54,562 nucleotides of DNA from NCBI RefSeq assembly GCF_022179245.1, contig NZ_BPQM01000070.1, positions 1 to 54,562 on the forward strand, given 5' to 3'. Positions 49,870 through 54,562 of this stretch are shown piece after piece; the stretch's first letter is position 1, and each line of letters opens with the position of its first letter. The translations under genes and the position numbers were made by a program. Under the pieces are notes generated by a model. It saw only the letters and a list, made by a program, of their open reading frames with translations, did no database searches and was not told the DNA's origin. Source of the DNA: Methylobacterium gregans. GTDB lineage: Bacteria; Pseudomonadota; Alphaproteobacteria; Rhizobiales; Beijerinckiaceae.

Positions 49870-51908
49870 GCCGCGAGCTCCGAATGCGACGCCGCGCTGG
49901 CGGACGTACGGTAGGGGCCCGCATCCGGGAACAGGCCGCGACGGATGCCGACAAGGCCCATCAGCGCGGCGCGGCCCGCGGCCCGGCCGGCATCATGGCA
50001 GACCGCGTCGAGCGCAGCGTCGATCCCGGCGAGGAGTTCGGCCGGCGGTTCCTCCGCCCCGCCCTCGAAATGGCGCGCCAGGTCGGCCAGCAGCCGCTCG
50101 ACCGCGGCGCGCCCCGGCTCCGAGAGCCGTCGCCGGTCCCGCCGCAGCTCGACCACGTTGATGCCGACGCGGACCTCGGCCAGGAGGTCGGCAGTCCACT
50201 CGGCGTCGTCAGGCGGCAGGGCGGCGAGTCGCGGCGCGATCAGGCCCACGCGGTCGAGCATGAGCGCGGCGAGTTCGAGGCCGTTCTGGGCGCCGTGGCG
50301 CCGCGCGGCCCGGGCGAGGCTGCGGCGATTGACGGCCCGCAAGCGCCGGGCCGACCAACCGGCCCCGACCGACCGCACGAGACGCGTGACAAGCGCCGCG
50401 GTCCACATACCGAGGATCACGGCGACCGCCGAGTTCGTGAAGGCGGCGAAATCGGCGCTGTAGGTGGTCTGAAGCGCGATCATCGTCGAGCCGTTGAGCG
50501 CCGCGCCCATCGCCAGCGGCGCTGTGCGCGGCTGCGCCATGAAGACCCCGCAGATCAGCAGGCCGGGCGCCAGCGCCAGGACCAGCATTTCGAAACTTGT
50601 GGCGAGCGGAAGGATCGCGAACAAGTAGATGCCCGCGCCCAGCGCCGCGACGATAGCCGAGTTGGCGAAACCAAGGATCGAGGGCGCGGGATCGTCCTGA
50701 ACGGCGAACAGGCTGCAGGCGACCGCCGCCATCATCGGTGCACCGGCCCCGTCGGGCCAGCCTGTGGTGATCCAGATCGCGCAGGTGAGCAGGATCGACA
50801 GGAACACGCCGATCGCGGACAGAAGGGCCATGCCGTGGTCGCGATGACGGATCGTCCGGGCGGCGGCCGTGTACCGGAACGCGAGATGCTCGTGCACGGG
50901 CGTGCCGTCCGCCATGTGCCGTTGCAGCAGCCGGGTGTCCTGTCGCAGGTCGATGAAATCGATCAAGCGGCTGAGCAGGCTCGCCATCACCAGGTCGTTC
51001 CATGTCGGCCGCGCGCCGAGAGCCGGCGCAAGCGTCCCGGCCGCGGCGCGCAGCCGCGCGGCCTCGGCCGGATCGGTGATGCCGGCCTCGATCCAGGCGG
51101 CCATCTCATCGAGGAGGCCCCGCAGGCGCGGCGGCAGGGCTTGGGCTCGCTCCAGGGTCTCGATGCGGTCGGCGATCGCCGAGACGATCGGCAGGAACAT
51201 CAGCATGTGCTGGCGCAGGATCGCCATGGCCTCGGCCGAGCGTTCAGCGCCCGTCATGTCGTAGCGCAGCGGCGTGGCGAGCGCGTCGAAGGCGATCGCG
51301 TCAGAGGCCAGCCGCAGCCGTTTGGCCTGCGTGTCCTCCGCCGGACCGGCCCGACCCAGGACGTCGCCGACCCAGGCGCGCGCGTCGCTGAGCCACAGGT
51401 CCAGACGCCGCGCGATCGCCGGCACGACAGATTGCGGCAGGACGACCGAGGAGACCAGGCTGGCGCAGAGGATGCCGAGCGTGATCTCCTGGGCCCTGGC
51501 CACGGCCGTGTCGAAGATCGCCCCTGGCTCTCCGACGGACGGGAAGCCGATCAGGGCAGCGGTGTAGCCGCCGAGCATCATCAGGTAGCTGCGGGGCGTC
51601 CTGTCGAGCAGCGAGACGTAGAGACAGAGAGCGACCCAGAGCGCGATGGCGAGCACGAGCAGCTCCGGCGCGTCGACGAGGTTCGGCACCAGGATGACGG
51701 TCACCACGGCGCCGAGCACCGTCCCGCCGACCCGGTACACGGCCTTCGAGCGGGTGGCACCGGCCAACACCTGGCTCGTGATGTAGACCGTGCCCAGCGC
51801 CCAATAGGGCTTGGGCAGGTCGATCCAGAGCGCCAGGAACAGGGCCAGCATGGCCGCTCCGAAGGTCTTGATCGAGAAGGCCCAGTCGCGCCAGCCGGGG
51901 AGGGTCAT
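49866..51908 (-). CDS. FUSC-family efflux permease (AaeB-like)
   Basis: The 680-residue inner-membrane protein has a typical FUSC double unit: hydrophobic helices in residues 10-160 (FGAAMLALFLALWIDLPKPYWA, YLMMLGGYTAALIGFPSV), a long cytoplasmic helical domain, then a second helical group (ALLSAIGVFLSILLTCAIWITTG, MMAAVACSLFAVQDD). It pumps out aromatic acids or related compounds with the fusion protein. Its start overlaps the MarR gene stop by four bases, so control by the regulator is direct. Confidence 0.9.
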   Translation of the reverse strand: MTLPGWRDWAFSIKTFGAAMLALFLALWIDLPKPYWALGTVYITSQVLAGATRSKAVYRVGGTVLGAVVTVILVPNLVDAPELLVLAIALWVALCLYVSLLDRTPRSYLMMLGGYTAALIGFPSVGEPGAIFDTAVARAQEITLGILCASLVSSVVLPQSVVPAIARRLDLWLSDARAWVGDVLGRAGPAEDTQAKRLRLASDAIAFDALATPLRYDMTGAERSAEAMAILRQHMLMFLPIVSAIADRIETLERAQALPPRLRGLLDEMAAWIEAGITDPAEAARLRAAAGTLAPALGARPTWNDLVMASLLSRLIDFIDLRQDTRLLQRHMADGTPVHEHLAFRYTAAARTIRHRDHGMALLSAIGVFLSILLTCAIWITTGWPDGAGAPMMAAVACSLFAVQDDPAPSILGFANSAIVAALGAGIYLFAILPLATSFEMLVLALAPGLLICGVFMAQPRTAPLAMGAALNGSTMIALQTTYSADFAAFTNSAVAVILGMWTAALVTRLVRSVGAGWSARRLRAVNRRSLARAARRHGAQNGLELAALMLDRVGLIAPRLAALPPDDAEWTADLLAEVRVGINVVELRRDRRRLSEPGRAAVERLLADLARHFEGGAEEPPAELLAGIDAALDAVCHDAGRAAGRAALMGLVGIRRGLFPDAGPYRTSASAASHSELAA

Positions 51909-52405
51909 TCCGCTCCCCCGTCCGATATCCGATCCGCCGTCCCGTTCTCCTGACCATCCCCCTGGCCACGGAGCGGCGCCTGGACGGCCGCGAACACGCG
52001 CAGACCCGCCTCAAGATCGGCCGCGCTCACCCCCGCGAACACCGTCTCGCGCAGGCGGTCGAGATCGGCCTCGATCCTGGCGACGACGGTCTCGCCGGCC
52101 GGCGTCAGGCTCAACACCTTCGCGCGCCTGTCGGTCGCGTCCTCCCGGCGCCGGACCAGATCCGCTGCACAGAGCTGATCGAGGAGGCGTACCAGCGACG
52201 GACCTTCGATGCCCAGCGCCTCGGCCAGGGCGTTCTGCCGGGGCGCGCCCCCCATCCGGGCGATCAGCACCAGGGGCAACGCCTTCGCCTCCGAGATCCC
52301 GTGGGCGTCCGCGGCCATGTCGGCGAGCCGGCGCCAGTGCCGTCCTGCCAACAGGAGCGTCTGGGTATAAGCCCGCCGGATCTGGCGCAGATCCCTCCTT
52401 GCCAC
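51905..52405 (-). CDS. MarR-family repressor of the efflux operon
   Basis: The 166-residue regulator has the winged HTH at residues 50-110: ALPLVLIARMGGAPRQNALA, LGIEGPSLVRLLDQLCAADLV, then the wing RREDATDRRAKVLSLTPAG. Helices at both ends form the dimer. It is the first gene of a four-gene efflux operon in which it overlaps the permease gene. A near-perfect palindrome lies 51-75 bp before its start, which fits autorepression and derepression by a substrate of the pump. Confidence 0.9.
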   Translation of the reverse strand: MARRDLRQIRRAYTQTLLLAGRHWRRLADMAADAHGISEAKALPLVLIARMGGAPRQNALAEALGIEGPSLVRLLDQLCAADLVRRREDATDRRAKVLSLTPAGETVVARIEADLDRLRETVFAGVSAADLEAGLRVFAAVQAPLRGQGDGQENGTADRISDGGAE

Positions 52406-52455
52406 CGTACGCCTGCCATCTGTCCGAGAGGGAAACGCGCGGCACCGCCACGGCG

Positions 52456-52479
52456 AAACAGATAGGAGGCTATCTATTT
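52456..52479. promoter_or_regulatory. Palindromic MarR operator overlapping the promoter
   Basis: AGATAG, GAGG, CTATCT forms a perfect inverted repeat (52460-52475), extended on both sides by AAA and TTT with one mismatch. On the minus strand TTGTCG (52495-52490) and TAGCCT (52472-52467) are a -35/-10 pair with a 17-bp spacer, so the repeat covers the -10. This is the layout of an autoregulated MarR operon. Confidence 0.6.
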
Positions 52480-52624
52480 TTCAGAGGACCGACAAGCGGG
52501 GGCAGGGGCGCCCTGCCGTGCTTCATGCCGCGCATATGGCCGAGCGCCGCTGGCGCTTCCGCCACGGCTGCGATATGGGAGCGAGGCCCGACCCTGGATC
52601 TTCGATTCAGGGTCGCGGCCGCGC

Positions 52625-52708
52625 GCGGGCGTGGCGAAACGGTAGACGCAGCGGACTCAAAATCCGCCGTAGCAATACGTGTCGGTTCGAATCCGACCGC
52701 CCGCACCA
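52625..52708 (+). tRNA. tRNA-Leu (anticodon CAA)
   Basis: The acceptor stem is GCGGGCG with CGCCCGC. The anticodon stem GCGGA/TCCGC encloses the loop CTCAAAA, giving anticodon CAA, which reads UUG. A long variable arm (class II, as in leucine tRNAs), the T arm GTCGG-TTCGAAT-CCGAC and an encoded CCA at 52706-52708 complete it. Confidence 0.95.
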
Positions 52709-52866
52709 CCAGTCAGGCCTAGCCCGAGAATCCGACCGGCTGCGCATGGCGCGGTCCGGGGGCCGTGTGCGGCGCGGGCGCGCTCGGCACCCGCGTCGCG
52801 GGGGCGGGTCGGCCGAACCCGCCGGGGCTCGTCGGCGATGGACGCTCCCCTCGCCGAGGGTAATCC

Positions 52867-52977
52867 TCAGACGAAGTGCATCGGCAGGGCGAGGGTCTGC
52901 GCGTAGGCGGCCAGGGCGACGGCGGCGGTGAGGCCGGCGACGGCGACGGCGGTCAGGCGGGTCTTCAGGCTGGTCAT
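52867..52977 (-). CDS. 36-residue hydrophobic peptide
   Basis: The frame starts MTSLKTRLTAVAVAGLTAAV and ends YAQTLALPMHFV. It has a basic start, a 20-residue hydrophobic stretch (AVAVAGLTAAVALAAYA) and an AYAQ site like a signal peptidase cut, so it may be exported as a tiny protein or remain as a membrane peptide. A GAGA stretch seven bases upstream could be its ribosome site. A CtrA-like site lies 37 bp before the start. No homology is recognised. Confidence 0.5.
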   Translation of the reverse strand: MTSLKTRLTAVAVAGLTAAVALAAYAQTLALPMHFV

Positions 52978-53013
52978 GGCAGTCTCGCAGGTTCTCGTGG
53001 CTCTGTCGCGCGG

Positions 53014-53028
53014 TTAACGAGTACTTAC
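53014..53028. promoter_or_regulatory. CtrA-like site TTAA-N7-TTAC
   Basis: TTAA (53014-53017), CGAGTAC and TTAC (53025-53028) differ from the CtrA consensus TTAA-N7-TTAA in one base. It lies upstream of the small peptide gene on the minus strand and about 235 bp before the next plus-strand gene. Control by CtrA is a guess. Confidence 0.35.
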
Positions 53029-53261
53029 CGCCAAGGTTTCGCCACATTCGTGCGCTCGCGCACCTGCCGCGCCGGGCCGTTCCGTCCGCCACGATCCGCC
53101 CTACCATCCTGGCATGCCAAAGAGCGTATCCCGTGCGGAGAGCGGGTTGCCTTCTCCCGGACCGGCTGCCATCCCTCGATCCCGCGCGAGGAGCGATGAG
53201 CCCAGGCTCAGCGCCCGGCAGCGAACAACAAGCCGAACAACGAACGCCGGGGAGTGAAAAC

Positions 53262-54311
53262 GTGCCGAGAAACATCCTGATCCTGGGAGCCTCCTACGGC
53301 TCCCTGCTCGCGACCAAGCTGCTGATGGCCGGTCACAACGTGACCCTAGTCTGCCGACGCAAGACTGCGGACCTCATCAACAACGAGGGGACCGAGGTCC
53401 GGATCAAGCTGCGCGACGAGCCGAACCACCGGGCGATCCACTCGCGCGACCTGCCGGGAACCCTCGACGCGACGCCGCCCGAGGACGTCGACGTGTCCCG
53501 CTACGATCTCGTCGGCCTCGCCATGCAGGAGCCGCAGTACAACAACCACACGATCCGCGTACTGATGATCAAGATCGCGGAGGCGAAGCTGCCCTGCCTC
53601 TCGATCATGAACATGCCGCCGCTGCCCTATCTCAAGCGGATTCCCGGACTGGCGGGCATGGACCTTGAGGAGGCCTACACCAATGCCGGCGTCTGGGACC
53701 GGTTCGAACCGGGGCTCGTCTCCCTGTGCTCGCCCGACCCGCAGGCCTTCCGGCCGCCGGAGGAGGGGGCCAACGTCCTGCACGTCGGCCTGCCCACCAA
53801 CTTCAAGGCAGCGACCTTCGCGGATGAGGCCCACAACCGGCTCCTGCGCGAGCTTGAGGCGGATATCGACGCGGTGCGCCTCGACGGCCAGGATGTCCCG
53901 GTCAAGCTGAAGGTGTTCGACTCGCTCTTCGTGCCGCTCGCCAAGTGGTCGATGCTGCTGACCGGCAACTACCGTTGCATTACGCCCGACGAACCCCGCT
54001 CGATCCGGGATGCGGTGCACGGCGATCTGGCCCAATCCCGCGCGATCTACGAACATGTCGACGCGCTGGCCCGGCGGCTCGGTGCCGATCCCGCCGATCA
54101 GGTTCCGTTCGAGAAGTACGCGAAGGCGGCCGAGAGCCTGCTGAAACCGTCCTCGGCGGCGCGCGCGGTGGCGAACGGAGCACCCTTCATCGAGCGGGTC
54201 GATCTCTTGGTGAAGCTGATCGCGCACCAGCTCGGCGAGCCCGATGCCGAGATCGACCGGACGGTCGCAACCGTGGACCGGAAGCTCGGCGAGCGGATCA
54301 TCGAGGGTTGA
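53262..54311 (+). CDS. Ketopantoate reductase-like NAD(P) protein
   Basis: The 349-residue protein begins with the Rossmann motif RNILILGASYGSLLATKLLMAGHNVTLVCR and resembles the N-terminal domain of 2-dehydropantoate 2-reductase (PanE/ApbA). The rest (LVGLAMQEPQYNNHTIRVLM, SIMNMPPLPYLKRIPGL, VFDSLFVPLAKWSMLLTGNY) does not match PanE closely, so a different keto-acid or opine-type substrate is possible. GTG 53262 has GGGGAG eight bases upstream and begins the fold exactly. The first motif is quoted as two pieces of one run in the text only. Confidence 0.75.
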   Translation: MPRNILILGASYGSLLATKLLMAGHNVTLVCRRKTADLINNEGTEVRIKLRDEPNHRAIHSRDLPGTLDATPPEDVDVSRYDLVGLAMQEPQYNNHTIRVLMIKIAEAKLPCLSIMNMPPLPYLKRIPGLAGMDLEEAYTNAGVWDRFEPGLVSLCSPDPQAFRPPEEGANVLHVGLPTNFKAATFADEAHNRLLRELEADIDAVRLDGQDVPVKLKVFDSLFVPLAKWSMLLTGNYRCITPDEPRSIRDAVHGDLAQSRAIYEHVDALARRLGADPADQVPFEKYAKAAESLLKPSSAARAVANGAPFIERVDLLVKLIAHQLGEPDAEIDRTVATVDRKLGERIIEG

Positions 54312-54376
54312 TCGCCCGGCGCGTGAGGTGCGGCGCCCGCATCTCACGCGCCCCTCCGGTGGGTCGGTGAGAGGAA

Positions 54377-54407
54377 GGGCGATCCGAGAGGGTGGCTCGG
54401 ATCGCCC
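54377..54407. terminator. Long stem-loop after the reductase gene
   Basis: GGGCGATCCGAG and CTCGGATCGCCC form a 12-bp perfect stem around a seven-base loop, 66 bp after the gene. Only GTT follows, so it is either a weak intrinsic terminator or an RNA-protecting hairpin. The remaining 155 bp to the window end show no gene. Confidence 0.5.
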
Positions 54408-54562
54408 GTTGCGCGCTGCCCCGGTGTTGAGACGGTGACCGGCAGCTCGAGGATCGAGCTAGGTCGTTATGGTTAACGAAGTCTTTCCGTCGGCCGACAC
54501 ACCGCCGTTGCCGTGATCGGTTCGCCCGGTCAGTCCCAGTCTATGTCCAGCGACCGCTCGAA

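Noticed and set aside
49884..51953. 689-codon plus-strand frame opposite the FUSC permease
   Set aside because: Composition is shadow-like and no ribosome site or membrane pattern is seen.
52470..52709. 79-codon minus-strand frame with VGFEPTRIATADFES
   Set aside because: This is the well-known false protein read from the antisense strand of a leucine tRNA gene.
1..54562. CRISPR arrays, insertion sequences, prophage or plasmid origins
   Set aside because: No regularly spaced repeats, transposase motifs, integrase genes or terminal inverted repeats were seen.

Overview
The window is high-GC DNA from an alphaproteobacterium of the Hyphomicrobiales, most probably Methylobacterium or a close relative. 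The reasons are a periplasmic FDH3-type formate dehydrogenase locus with its usual DUF3305/DUF3306/DUF6352/DUF6505 companions, cpdR next to an N-formylglutamate amidohydrolase, a GAAC-N7-GAAC alphaproteobacterial SOS box before ssb, and CtrA-like sites. I see no insertion sequence, phage or CRISPR array.

Layout. 1-3.4 kb: oxidoreductase (cut by the window edge), ssb and four small proteins (zinc ribbon, helix-hairpin-helix, PRC barrel, membrane anchor). 3.4-10.5 kb, minus strand: a seven-gene metal/cofactor operon read as moeA-like, MoeA-PBP fusion, mobB, moeA, tupB, tupC, tupA. It takes up tungstate (or molybdate) and inserts it into the pterin cofactor. 10.7-24.6 kb: the formate dehydrogenase region. 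It holds a secreted WD40-cytochrome c fusion, a large polyferredoxin, a plus-strand chain of poorly characterised accessory proteins, a TorD-like chaperone, a small Tat protein, fdh3A, fdh3B, fdh3C and two small exported proteins. The metal operon feeds the pterin enzyme, and the accessory chain probably matures or wires it. 24.6-27.3 kb: a wrecked type I secretion locus in which adhesin, ABC exporter and HlyD adaptor are all truncated or frameshifted.

27.7-36.7 kb is a regulatory and orphan-gene stretch: PAS protein, small orphans, LysR, AraC and Crp/Fnr regulators, a GspL/PilN-like orphan and a four-PAS hybrid histidine kinase. 36.7-43.5 kb holds housekeeping genes: lytic transglycosylase, galE, galU, a likely mmgR/suhB-type small RNA with a UUCG terminator, N-formylglutamate amidohydrolase, cpdR, glutaredoxin, a nitrilase-family amidase and DUF1178. 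43.5-48.5 kb has dsbB, a YqaA-type membrane protein and a PaoABC-type molybdenum aldehyde oxidoreductase that lacks the Tat signal. 48.7-52.4 kb is an AaeXAB-like aromatic acid efflux operon led by a MarR regulator with a near-perfect palindromic operator. The right end has tRNA-Leu(CAA), a 36-residue hydrophobic peptide gene and a ketopantoate-reductase-like gene.

All identifications come from reading motifs by eye. No database search was run.
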